A stretch of DNA of 38,286 nt from Nonomuraea lactucae. Its GTDB lineage: Bacteria > Actinomycetota > Actinomycetes > Streptosporangiales > Streptosporangiaceae. This document shows positions 1 through 7,087 of this stretch, piece after piece. Both the position numbers and the translations under genes were made by a program. Position 1 is the stretch's first letter. Each line of letters starts with the position of its first letter. The notes beneath the pieces are model-generated. The model was not told the origin of the DNA. It saw only the letters and a program-made list of their open reading frames with translations, and did no database searches. The stretch covers positions 1-38,286 of the forward strand of contig NZ_QNFZ01000079.1 of the NCBI RefSeq assembly GCF_003313395.1, given 5' to 3'.

Positions 1-1971
1 CTGCCCGGGCCGCCGGGCCGCTCTCCGCGGGCGCGGGCGGCCGCTCGTTTGGGCGGCGCCGGGTTGCTGCTGCCGACGCTGGCCGAGTCCGATGTCACGC
101 TGCTCGACCTGTCGGTGCACAGCCAGGCGCTGCGCGACGGCGCCTGGCTGGCCGGGGACGAGGACGGGGGCGTGGCCGCCTCGCCGGAGGAGGAGGTGGA
201 GTGGCGGATCGCCCGGCAGGCGTCGGGCCAGGTGTCGGGCCGGTCGTGGGCGGTGGTGTGCCGTTACGGCGAGGCGCGGCTGACCCGCACACGCGTGCAC
301 AGCCTTCAGCCGCCCACCAGCGTGGCGCTCGGCGTGGAGGTCTTCTGCGCCGCGGGCACGCCGGTGGCCGCCCCCTTCGACGGCGTGGCACGGTCGAGCG
401 GGCCCGGCCGGGTGAGGCTCGCCGGGTCCGGCATGGACCTGCACCTGTCCGGGATGCGGCTGAGCGCGAGCGGGGAAGGCGGGGGAGCGCGCCTGGCCGC
501 CGGTGACCCGCTGGGCGAGGTCGCCGACGGACGGCTGTTCGTCCAGCTGTGCACCATCCGCGAGACGGTGCGTGACATGCTGCCGCCCCGGTTCGTGACC
601 GCCGAGGCAGCCCGCGCCTGGCTGGGCGTGTGCCCCGATCCTTCGCCGCTGCTCGGCCTCGACTGCGCCGTCCCGGCCGAGCCGAGCGCCGCACGGGTGC
701 TCGGCGAGCGGCACGCCGCACTGGCCGCGGTCCAGGAGTTCTACTACGACCAGCCGCCCAGGATCGAACGGGGCTGGCGCCAGCATCTGATCGACGTCGA
801 GGCCAGAACCTACCTCGACATGATCAACAACGTGGCCGCCATCGGGCACGCCCACCCACGGCTGACCGCCGCCGTCAGCCGGCAGTGGGCGCTGCTCAAC
901 ACCAACTCCCGCTTCCACTACCGCCTGGTCGCCGACTTCGCCCGGCGCCTGGCCGGCCTGCTGCCGCCCGAGCTGGACACCGTCTTCCTGGTCAACAGCG
1001 GATCAGAAGCCGTGGACCTGGCGCTGCGGCTGGCCCAGACCTACACCGCACGCCAGGACGTCATCTGCGTGGCCGAGGCCTACCACGGCTGGACCATCGG
1101 CTCCGATGCCGTCTCCACCTCCATCGCCGACAACCCCAACGCCCCGGCCACCCGCCCGCCGTGGGTGCACACCGTCCTGGCCCCCAACACCTACCGGGGC
1201 CGCTTTCGCGGCCCGCACGCCGCCGCCCGCTACCTCGACAACGCCCGCGACGTCATCGCCGCCACCATCGCCGCCGGACGGCCCCCGGCCGCGTTCATCT
1301 GCGAAGCCGTGTACGGCAACGCCGGTGGCGTGCCCCTGCCCGAGCGCTACCTGCACGGCCTCTACCAGGCCGTCCGCCAAGCCGGCGGCCTGTGCGTCGC
1401 CGACGAGGTCCAGGTCGGCTACGGACGGCTCGGCCACCACTGGTGGGGCTTCGAACAACAGGGCGTGATCCCCGACATCGTCACGGTCGCCAAAGCCATG
1501 GGCAACGGCCACCCGCTCGGCGCGGTGATCACCCGCCGCGACATCGGCGACGCCTTCCGCCGCAACGGCTACTTCTTCTCCTCAGCCGGCGGCAGCCCGG
1601 TCAGCTGCGCGGTCGGCATGACCGTGCTGGACGTGATCGAAGACGAGGCCCTGCAGCACAACGCCGCCCGCACCGGCGAGCACCTGCGCCGCCGCCTGAA
1701 CCACCTGGCCCGCCACCACCCGATCATCGGCGCGGTCCACGGCATGGGCCTGTACCTGGGAGTCGAACTCGTCCGCGACCACACCAGCCTGGAACCGGCC
1801 ACCCACGAGACCGCCGCCATCTGCGAGCGGCTGCTCAGCCTCGGCGTGATCGTCCAGCCGACCGGCGACCACCTCAACATCCTCAAGATCAAACCACCGA
1901 TGTGCCTGACCACCGACAGCGCCGACTTCTTCGCCGACGCGCTGGCCCTGACACTCCGCGACGGCTGGTGA
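1..1971 (+). CDS. Class III PLP aminotransferase with M23-like domain (5' end outside window)
   Basis: The frame is open from base 1, so the true start lies upstream; a TTG at 49 is only the first start-like codon inside the window. About 300-545 encodes a beta-rich segment with the pattern of an M23/lipoyl-like fold (GVEVFCAAGTPVAAPFDG, then MDLHLSGM). From about 720 to the end is a class III (ornithine-type) aminotransferase: NSGSEAVDLALRLA cofactor region, CVADEVQVGYGR with the PLP aspartate, and VAKAMGNGHPLGAV, whose lysine codon (1492-1494) should form the Schiff base. Known relatives join an aminoglycoside-phosphotransferase-like kinase, an M23-like module and this aminotransferase, close to ethanolamine-phosphate phospho-lyases; the kinase would be just off the window. 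The substrate cannot be read from the sequence. A dehydrogenase remnant follows 21 nt downstream. Confidence 0.9.
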   Translation: MPGPPGRSPRARAAARLGGAGLLLPTLAESDVTLLDLSVHSQALRDGAWLAGDEDGGVAASPEEEVEWRIARQASGQVSGRSWAVVCRYGEARLTRTRVHSLQPPTSVALGVEVFCAAGTPVAAPFDGVARSSGPGRVRLAGSGMDLHLSGMRLSASGEGGGARLAAGDPLGEVADGRLFVQLCTIRETVRDMLPPRFVTAEAARAWLGVCPDPSPLLGLDCAVPAEPSAARVLGERHAALAAVQEFYYDQPPRIERGWRQHLIDVEARTYLDMINNVAAIGHAHPRLTAAVSRQWALLNTNSRFHYRLVADFARRLAGLLPPELDTVFLVNSGSEAVDLALRLAQTYTARQDVICVAEAYHGWTIGSDAVSTSIADNPNAPATRPPWVHTVLAPNTYRGRFRGPHAAARYLDNARDVIAATIAAGRPPAAFICEAVYGNAGGVPLPERYLHGLYQAVRQAGGLCVADEVQVGYGRLGHHWWGFEQQGVIPDIVTVAKAMGNGHPLGAVITRRDIGDAFRRNGYFFSSAGGSPVSCAVGMTVLDVIEDEALQHNAARTGEHLRRRLNHLARHHPIIGAVHGMGLYLGVELVRDHTSLEPATHETAAICERLLSLGVIVQPTGDHLNILKIKPPMCLTTDSADFFADALALTLRDGW

Positions 1972-1992
1972 GCCCAGAGAAGGGAAGCAAGC

Positions 1993-2133
1993 GTGATCTC
2001 CGCAGTCGTGATGCCCCGGCCCGACGCGCCGCTGGAGGTGCGCGGGTCACGTGTACCGGGCCGTCCAGGTGATGGCCCGCTACGGGCGGACCTCGCCGCG
2101 CAGCGCGTGGTGAAGGCGCTCATCGTCCCGTAG
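1993..2133 (+). pseudogene. Remnant of a zinc-type alcohol dehydrogenase (46 residues)
   Basis: A GTG start sits behind a good ribosome site (GAAGGGA, about 8 nt upstream) only 21 nt after the aminotransferase. It opens with VISAVVMPRPDAPLEVR, which looks like the first strand of a medium-chain alcohol dehydrogenase. After about 17 residues the text becomes arginine/glycine-rich, then closes with QRVVKALIVP, which resembles the C-terminal end of the same family. The simplest reading is a gene that lost some 300 internal codons by deletion, leaving head and tail in frame. An oxidoreductase downstream of an aminotransferase makes metabolic sense. The assignment rests on two short segments and could be coincidence. 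Confidence 0.35.
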
Positions 2134-2160
2134 CGGATCCGGCGGATCCGGCGGAGCCGG
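2134..2160 (+). repeat. Three tandem 9-bp units
   Basis: CGGATCCGG, CGGATCCGG and CGGAGCCGG follow each other directly after the stop codon of the dehydrogenase remnant. The unit is itself nearly palindromic. No function is evident; replication slippage in GC-rich DNA is enough to explain it. Confidence 0.8.
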
Positions 2161-2263
2161 TAACCGGGGGCTGGGTGCCACTCGACCGCCCGACGTTCGT
2201 TACGCTGGCAAGGAAGACCGCTGACCTGCGAAAACTCTCCGCTGGATGGCGGGAGGTACTCCA

Positions 2264-2713
2264 ATGAACATGATCATAGGTCGTGGACGGGCGATCGAGG
2301 TCGCGTGCGCGGCGGCCGTGCTGCTCGGCGCCGCGGGACATGGCGTGGGTGCGGCCGCTTCCGGATATGCCGCTTCGACACCCGCGGCGCCCGCGTCGGC
2401 GCCTTCCCTGTCGTCGCCCGCCGCTGTGAGTGTCCAGAACGACGTGATCCTGAGGGACTTCTCCATCGCGATCGCCGACCGGCGACTCGCCCCCGGCACT
2501 CACACGTTCAGGCTCCACAACGCGGGGCGCGCACCGCACGCCCTGGCCATCATGGGACCCGGCATGGGGGCCGTGCGGCGGTCGGAGACGCTCGCCGGCG
2601 GGGAGACGGCCCGGTTCACGGTCAACCTTGTCCGGTCCGGGACGTATCAGGTCTGGTGCCCCGTCGACGCGCACCGAGGGCGGGGGATGGAGACCACGCT
2701 GGTCGTCAGGTAA
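2264..2713 (+). CDS. Secreted cupredoxin-domain protein
   Basis: This 149-residue protein has a hydrophobic signal-like N-terminus (about residues 10-35), an Ala/Pro/Ser-rich linker and a plastocyanin-like beta fold (about 55-149). Likely type 1 copper ligands are His92 (in RAPHAL), Cys132, His137 and Met142 (WCPVDAH then RGRGM), i.e. Cys-X4-His-X4-Met, as in small blue copper proteins. It should act outside the membrane as a copper-binding electron carrier or copper-handling protein; the partner is unknown. I chose ATG 2264 rather than ATG 2246 because GGGAGG at 2251-2256 is correctly spaced only for 2264. No copper oxidase is adjacent, so its pathway is open. Confidence 0.85.
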   Translation: MNMIIGRGRAIEVACAAAVLLGAAGHGVGAAASGYAASTPAAPASAPSLSSPAAVSVQNDVILRDFSIAIADRRLAPGTHTFRLHNAGRAPHALAIMGPGMGAVRRSETLAGGETARFTVNLVRSGTYQVWCPVDAHRGRGMETTLVVR

Positions 2714-2807
2714 TCACGACCGGAGGCACGGCGGGCCCGGCGCGGTCCAGCCGTCTCACTGCCGTGCCCTTGCCAGCGCATAATCCCGTTATTACAGTAA
2801 CTCGATT

Positions 2808-4172
2808 ATGAACGTCCGGGAGTACATGAGCCGGGTGCCCGGCTACGCCGCGTTCCCGTCGGTGGACGCCATGCGGGACGAGTTCGACCAGGTGGCAGCC
2901 GCCCATCCCGATCTGGTGCGGCTGCGCCGCGTGGGCACGTCCCGGCTGGGGGAGCCGCTGCGCGCCCTGAGCATCGGCGACGGCCCCCTCGACGCGGTGG
3001 TCATCGGGGGACCGCATCCCAACGAGCCGGTCGGCGCCCTCACCGTCAGCGCGTTGATCCAGCTGCTGTGCCAGGACGCCGGGCTGCGGGCGGGACTCGG
3101 CTTCCGCTGGCACTTCGTCGCCTGCGCGGACCCGGACGGCGCCAGGATCAACGAGGCCTGGTACGGCCGGCCCGGCGACCGCCGCGCGTACGTCGAGAAC
3201 TTCTTCCGCCCCGACCTGGCCGACCAGGTCGAGTGGACCTTCCCCTTGCTGGGCGGGGATTACCACTTCGACCGAACGCTGCCGGAGACGGCGGCCCTGA
3301 TGCGCCTCATGGACCAGGTGCGTCCGTCGCTGGTCTACTCCCTGCACAACGGCGAGTACCAGGGCGCGTTCTTCTACATCAACCGGGACGATCGGGTGCT
3401 CGCCGAGCGGCTGGCCGGCGTGCCCGGCGTGGAGGGCATCCCGCTGCACCACGGCGAGCCCGAACTGCCGGGCGCCAAACCGCTCTCCCCGGCCGTCTAC
3501 CTGACGCCGGACGGGGCGCGCGTCGGCGCCGCGTTCGGCGCGGGCGGCAACAGCGCCGACTACGCGGCCCGGTTCGGGGCGCTCCACCTGATCGCCGAGG
3601 TGCCCTACTGGACCGACGACCGGGTGTCCGACCAGAGCGAGGTCGGCCGGCCGTACAGGGAGATCGTCGCCGAGGGCGCGGCGGCCCGGCGGGAGCTCTT
3701 CGACACGCTGCGGGAGGGCATGCTGGCCGTCTCGGGCGACCTGACCGTGCGCTCGCCGTTCCGCCGCTCGACCGAAGGCACGCTGGAGACCTTCCGCAGG
3801 CTCGCCGAGCTGGAGGAGGCCGTGCCCTGCCTCGACCGCCCGGCCACGGTCGCCGAGGAGTTCGGCAACCGCCAGGCATTGCACCTGTTCCGGCTCCGCC
3901 TTCTCGGGCTGTTCCTGCGCATGCTCGACGCCGAGATCGCCGTCGGCAACCCGACGCCGGCCATCCGCGAGCAGCGCCACCTGCTCGCCGAGCGCTTCGA
4001 CCTCTGGTACGGCCAGGCCGAGGCCGACTCCCCCGGACCGCCCGTCGAGATCCGCAAGCTGGTCGCGGTGCAACTCGGGGCCGCACTGGTCGCCGCCTCG
4101 CACGCGGCGGAGAGTCGCGCCGCTATGGACGGCCGGGACAGCCCAGCAGGATTCCGCGAAGGCTCATGGTGA
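2808..4172 (+). CDS. M14-family zinc carboxypeptidase-like protein
   Basis: The 454-residue product has the M14 zinc-peptidase pattern: GGPHPNEPVG gives the HxxE pair (His70, Glu73), YSLHNGEYQG the third ligand (His180), and LIAEVPYW a possible catalytic glutamate (Glu264). No signal peptide or membrane segment is seen, so it is probably cytoplasmic and may trim peptides, peptidoglycan fragments or amide-linked small molecules. The C-terminal 150 residues are helical and have no recognised domain. No convincing Shine-Dalgarno site precedes ATG 2808; GTTATTACAGTAAC just upstream is a weak inverted repeat (GTTA/TAAC), and a leaderless start or ATG 2826 is possible. The 3' end overlaps the convergent TetR gene by 50 bp. 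Confidence 0.82.
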   Translation: MNVREYMSRVPGYAAFPSVDAMRDEFDQVAAAHPDLVRLRRVGTSRLGEPLRALSIGDGPLDAVVIGGPHPNEPVGALTVSALIQLLCQDAGLRAGLGFRWHFVACADPDGARINEAWYGRPGDRRAYVENFFRPDLADQVEWTFPLLGGDYHFDRTLPETAALMRLMDQVRPSLVYSLHNGEYQGAFFYINRDDRVLAERLAGVPGVEGIPLHHGEPELPGAKPLSPAVYLTPDGARVGAAFGAGGNSADYAARFGALHLIAEVPYWTDDRVSDQSEVGRPYREIVAEGAAARRELFDTLREGMLAVSGDLTVRSPFRRSTEGTLETFRRLAELEEAVPCLDRPATVAEEFGNRQALHLFRLRLLGLFLRMLDAEIAVGNPTPAIREQRHLLAERFDLWYGQAEADSPGPPVEIRKLVAVQLGAALVAASHAAESRAAMDGRDSPAGFREGSW

Positions 4173-4710
4173 GGTAGTCGGTCAGCTCGTCAGGGGACAT
4201 GGCCGCGATGGGCCCGTCGGCCAGGACGTAGCGGCTGAACGTGACCCCGATGAGGTGCGCGCCGAGCAGGTCGACCCGTAGGGGGACGTCGGCGCCGTCC
4301 AGCACGGTGAGGTAGGCGCTGATGCTCTTCTCGCGCATGGCGCGCAGCAGCGCCTTGGCGGAGTCCTGGTCGTCGGCGGCGCCGCGGACGAGGGCGATGA
4401 AGGGGTCGGCGCTGTCCGCGGACTCCATGCGCGCGACGTACGCGCGGGCGACGCGCCCGGCCAGGCCCTCGACGTCGCCTTGGACGCTCTCCCCGAGATC
4501 ACGCGTCCCCGGCACGGCGGCGAGGAAGAGCTCCTCCTTCGAGGAGAAGTGCAACACCACGAGCCCGTGGGTGACGCCCGCCCGTTGCGCGATCTGCCGG
4601 ATGGTGGCCTTGACGTAGCCGCGCTCGGCGAAGACCGAGCGCGCCGCGGCCAGGATGGCGGCCCGCCGGGCCTCGGGATCGCGTATCCGCTTCTTCGTGT
4701 CAGGCCCCAT
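4123..4710 (-). CDS. TetR-family transcriptional regulator
   Basis: The 195-residue protein has a typical TetR DNA-binding domain at residues 7-60: ARRAAILAAARSVFAERGY, then TIRQIAQRAGVTHGLVVLHFSSKEEL as helix-turn-helix and the following helix. The C-terminal ligand domain is variable, as in all TetRs, so the inducer is unknown. ATG 4710 is preceded by AAGGA. The gene diverges from the isochorismatase-family gene with 94 bp between starts, and that gap holds two palindromes (4719-4732 and 4759-4772). This fits a repressor controlling itself and the hydrolase. Its 3' end overlaps the M14 peptidase gene tail to tail. Confidence 0.92.
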   Translation of the reverse strand: MGPDTKKRIRDPEARRAAILAAARSVFAERGYVKATIRQIAQRAGVTHGLVVLHFSSKEELFLAAVPGTRDLGESVQGDVEGLAGRVARAYVARMESADSADPFIALVRGAADDQDSAKALLRAMREKSISAYLTVLDGADVPLRVDLLGAHLIGVTFSRYVLADGPIAAMSPDELTDYLTMSLRGILLGCPGRP

Positions 4711-4718
4711 GTCCTTAC

Positions 4719-4732
4719 TGTACACGTGGACA
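4719..4732. promoter_or_regulatory. Candidate TetR operator next to the regulator start
   Basis: TGTACACGTGGACA reads almost the same on both strands (6 of 7 arm positions, centred on ACGT). It lies 8 bp upstream of the TetR start, where bound repressor would block the regulator's own promoter or leader. Confidence 0.45.
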
Positions 4733-4758
4733 TTAAGGGTGGATCGGAGGTACGCTAC

Positions 4759-4772
4759 TGACCAGATGGTCA
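4759..4772. promoter_or_regulatory. Candidate operator before the hydrolase gene
   Basis: TGACCAGATGGTCA has perfect 6-bp arms around GA. A further GACC half-site at 4780-4783 pairs with GGTC at 4768-4771, giving overlapping inverted repeats about 30 bp before ATG 4805. This is a natural site for the divergent TetR protein. Confidence 0.5.
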
Positions 4773-4804
4773 TTAATAAGACCGTCACGCCTGAAGGGAT
4801 GACC

Positions 4805-5449
4805 ATGAACCTCGAACCCCTCTCCCCGGACAACACGACCGTCGTGCTGGTCGACTACGCCGTCGGCTTCGCCAACCTGCTCCGCTCGCACGACCTCCGG
4901 GAGCACATCGCCAACGTCACCGGGCTCGCCAGGACCGCCAAGCTCTACGGGAGCGGTCTGGTGGTGACCAACGGCGAGGCGTCGAAGCCCTCCGGCCCGC
5001 TCTACCCCGAGCTGCTGGAGGTGATTGGTGACCAGCCGGTCATCGAGCGCGCCACCGCGTTCAACTCCTTCCTCGACCCGGACTTCGCCGAGGCCGTGCG
5101 GGCCACCGGCCGGCGCAGGCTGCTCATCGGCGGCATCGCCACCGACGGCTGCGTCATGCAGACCGTGCTCGGCGCGCTGCGCGAGGGCTACGAGGCGTAC
5201 GTGGTCGTCGACGCCTCGGCCTCGCTCAGCAGGGAGGCGCACGACACGGCGGTCCAGCGGATGGCGATGGCCGGCGCCGTGCCGGTCACCTGGTGGTCGG
5301 TGGCCGCCGAGTTCCAGCTGGAACCGCGCTTCGCCGACGCGCCGCACCGCACGCGGCTCATGACCGAGTACCAGCCCGGCATGACGATGGCGGGCCGCAC
5401 GTTCTTCGCCGGAGTGGGCCAGGGGCGCCTCGCCGCCACGACCGCCTGA
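4805..5449 (+). CDS. Isochorismatase-family cysteine hydrolase
   Basis: The 214-residue protein matches the isochorismatase-like fold. Asp17 (VLVDYAVGF) and Cys116 (GGIATDGCVMQT) are the likely catalytic acid and nucleophile, and Arg82 (ERATAFNSF) lies near the usual basic position. The C-terminal part (VPVTWWSVAAEFQLE) resembles YcaC-like hydrolases rather than true isochorismatases, so the substrate is probably an amide or similar small molecule. GAAGGG at 4793-4798 is well spaced for ATG 4805; ATG 4799, two codons upstream in the same frame, is too close to it. Control by the divergent TetR protein is likely. Confidence 0.88.
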   Translation: MNLEPLSPDNTTVVLVDYAVGFANLLRSHDLREHIANVTGLARTAKLYGSGLVVTNGEASKPSGPLYPELLEVIGDQPVIERATAFNSFLDPDFAEAVRATGRRRLLIGGIATDGCVMQTVLGALREGYEAYVVVDASASLSREAHDTAVQRMAMAGAVPVTWWSVAAEFQLEPRFADAPHRTRLMTEYQPGMTMAGRTFFAGVGQGRLAATTA

Positions 5450-5489
5450 ACACCCGTGGGCGGGAGCCGAGCAATTACTGGACAGGAAT

Positions 5490-5507
5490 TGGTCAGGAGT
5501 ATGACCA
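5490..5507. repeat. Inverted repeat TGGTCA-N6-TGACCA
   Basis: Perfect 6-bp arms lie 40 bp after the hydrolase stop codon. The hexamers are those of the palindrome at 4759-4772 but in the opposite order and with wider spacing. It may be a second binding site of the same regulator or chance. Confidence 0.4.
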
Positions 5508-5533
5508 CTTACCGGTGCGAAGCTCGGCTACAG

Positions 5534-5578
5534 CGGTCCGGGACACGGCCTGTGCCGGGTTGCGCGTGTCCCGGACCG
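5534..5578. terminator. Perfect 14-bp hairpin between hydrolase and recombinase genes
   Basis: Arms 5534-5547 and 5565-5578 (core GGTCCGGGACAC / GTGTCCCGGACC) pair without mismatch around a 17-base loop. It is a plausible factor-assisted terminator for the hydrolase gene, since no T tract follows. Because it stands just before a recombinase-like gene, a recombination or attachment site is an alternative. Confidence 0.5.
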
Positions 5579-5607
5579 GAGCCCGCGGTGAATCGGACGC
5601 GGCGCCA

Positions 5608-5645
5608 CCGGATGGACCGACATGGGCCGGATGGACCGACATGGG
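5608..5645 (+). repeat. Tandem 19-bp direct repeat
   Basis: The unit CCGGATGGACCGACATGGG occurs twice without a gap and without mismatch, ending inside the ribosome-site region of the recombinase-like gene. It may be a protein-binding iteron or a slippage product. Confidence 0.85.
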
Positions 5646-5655
5646 AGGGGGAGAG

Positions 5656-6693
5656 GTGCCGAGCATCACGTCCGAGCAGTTGCCGCTGGCATACGTGATC
5701 ACACCCCCGTCCTCCGAGGAGGCCGTCTTCGAGGCGATGGTCGACGGATGGGTCCGGAAGCAGCGCGAGACCGGGCGTTTCCAGGCGTCCACTCTCGACT
5801 TCCGTGAGCGGATCGTGCGCCGGTTCGCCGTATTCACCGGCGCCCATCCCTGGCACTGGTCGTCCGAGCAGGTCGATCGGTGGGCCACCCATCTGACCGC
5901 CGAGCTCGGCCGGGCGCAGTCCACCGTGTGCCGCTACCAGGCCGTGCTACGGCTCTTCTGCGACTACGCGGCCTCGCCCCGCGACGGCTGGCCGGAGTGG
6001 TGCGAGGACCGCTTCGGCACGGCCCCCGCGCAGATCTGCCCTGAGGTGACCACCGTCCGTCAAGGCGACCGGAGACGCCGGCCGATGACGCGCGAGGAGG
6101 TCCAGCTCTTCCTCGACCATGCCGACAGCCAGGTCGAGGCCACCACGCGGCAGGGCGGAAAGGGCGCCATGGCGCGCTTTCGGGACGCCACCGTCTTCAA
6201 GGTCCTCTACGCCTGGGGCCTGCGCTGCTCCGAGGCGTCCGCGCTGAACCTCGACGACTTCCGCAGGCACCCCCGGGCTCCGGAACTGGGCCGGTTCGGC
6301 GCGCTCCGCATCAGGTCGGGCGGGCGGGCCAGCGGGCTTTCACAGCGGAGGCGGACCGTGCTCAGCGTGATGCCGTGGGCGGTGGAGGCGGTCCAGGAGT
6401 ACCTGGCCGAGATCCGGCCCGGCTACCGCGTGAGCCAGCTGCCGGCCCTGTGGCCGACGGAGCGAGGCGGGCGCCTGAGGGCCAGGGAGATCGAGGAGCG
6501 GTTCGCGGCCTACCGTGACGCCCTCGGCCTCGATCGGACGCTGACGCCACTCTGCCTGCGCAGCGCGTACATGGCCCATCTGCTGGAGGACGGCGCCGAG
6601 CTGGCCTTCGTCCAGGAGCAGGTGGGGCACCGCTTCGGCGTGACGACGGCGATCTGTGCCGGCTCCACAGAGGGGAACCGACGTGACGGCTGA
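5656..6693 (+). CDS. Tyrosine-recombinase-like protein lacking the catalytic tyrosine
   Basis: GTG 5656 is chosen because GGAGG (5644-5648) is well placed; the product is 345 residues. Residues 20-115 resemble the SAM-like core-binding domain and 150-345 the catalytic domain of phage-type integrases. Arg190 (WGLRCSEASALNL) and the second arginine Arg302 remain, as does His325 (QVGHRF). Where the family has His-X-Leu-Arg-His, this protein has L299-C-L-R302-S303, and where the nucleophile tyrosine is expected (TTAIY) it has TTAIC with Cys334 (TGT). The tail after this point is only about a dozen residues. The reading frame is open, so it may be a recently inactivated recombinase or a DNA-binding protein without strand-transfer activity. 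It overlaps the next gene by 11 bp. Confidence 0.8.
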   Translation: MPSITSEQLPLAYVITPPSSEEAVFEAMVDGWVRKQRETGRFQASTLDFRERIVRRFAVFTGAHPWHWSSEQVDRWATHLTAELGRAQSTVCRYQAVLRLFCDYAASPRDGWPEWCEDRFGTAPAQICPEVTTVRQGDRRRRPMTREEVQLFLDHADSQVEATTRQGGKGAMARFRDATVFKVLYAWGLRCSEASALNLDDFRRHPRAPELGRFGALRIRSGGRASGLSQRRRTVLSVMPWAVEAVQEYLAEIRPGYRVSQLPALWPTERGGRLRAREIEERFAAYRDALGLDRTLTPLCLRSAYMAHLLEDGAELAFVQEQVGHRFGVTTAICAGSTEGNRRDG

Positions 6694-7087
6694 GCTCGAT
6701 TACCGCTGGCATCTGCGCAAGGTCATGGCCGGCCGCGGCATGCACGCCACCTCGGATCTGCGCCCGCTGCTGGCCGAACGGGGTCTCAAGCTCTCGCAGA
6801 GCCAGGTCTACCGGCTGGTCGCCGAGCGGCCGGTGCGGCTGAACCTTCAGGTGCTCATGGCCCTGCTCGACATCCTGGGCTGCGCGATCGACGACCTGAT
6901 CGAGCCCGTCCCCAACGGGCGAGACCGGCGCGTAGTCCTGACCAAGGCGTCCGGGCGCGCCGACGCCAGGGACCGGTCCCGCCCGAAGCGGCCCAAGCGG
7001 GCACGCGTCCTGCCCCGACAGGAGCCGGCACCCCGGTCCGAACCCGCGCCCGCTCACCGACCCGCGGAGCCTGACGTCAGCGGCTGA
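6683..7087 (+). CDS. Small helix-turn-helix protein paired with the recombinase
   Basis: GTG 6683 follows AGAGGGGA at the right distance. The 134-residue product begins TAELDYRWHLRKVMAGRGM and carries a Cro/XRE-like helix-turn-helix (about 20-65: LRPLLAERGLKLSQSQVYRLVAERP) followed by LMALLDILGCAIDDLIEPV. The last 50 residues are basic and Pro/Arg-rich. Proteins of this type are commonly found right after such integrase-like genes in actinomycetes, often on mobile or plasmid-derived segments, so it is probably a DNA-binding partner or regulator. Its 3' end overlaps the convergent FAD oxidoreductase gene by 11 bp. Confidence 0.82.
   Translation: MTAELDYRWHLRKVMAGRGMHATSDLRPLLAERGLKLSQSQVYRLVAERPVRLNLQVLMALLDILGCAIDDLIEPVPNGRDRRVVLTKASGRADARDRSRPKRPKRARVLPRQEPAPRSEPAPAHRPAEPDVSG

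Noticed and set aside
630-2072. A 480-codon plus-strand frame inside the aminotransferase gene
   Set aside because: Its translation is almost only Arg, Pro, Gly and Ala, while the overlapping frame has every aminotransferase motif.
7077-7087. Regulatory meaning of the 11-bp tail overlaps between convergent genes (also 14707-14717)
   Set aside because: Short convergent overlaps are common in dense actinomycete genomes and no structure supports a special role.
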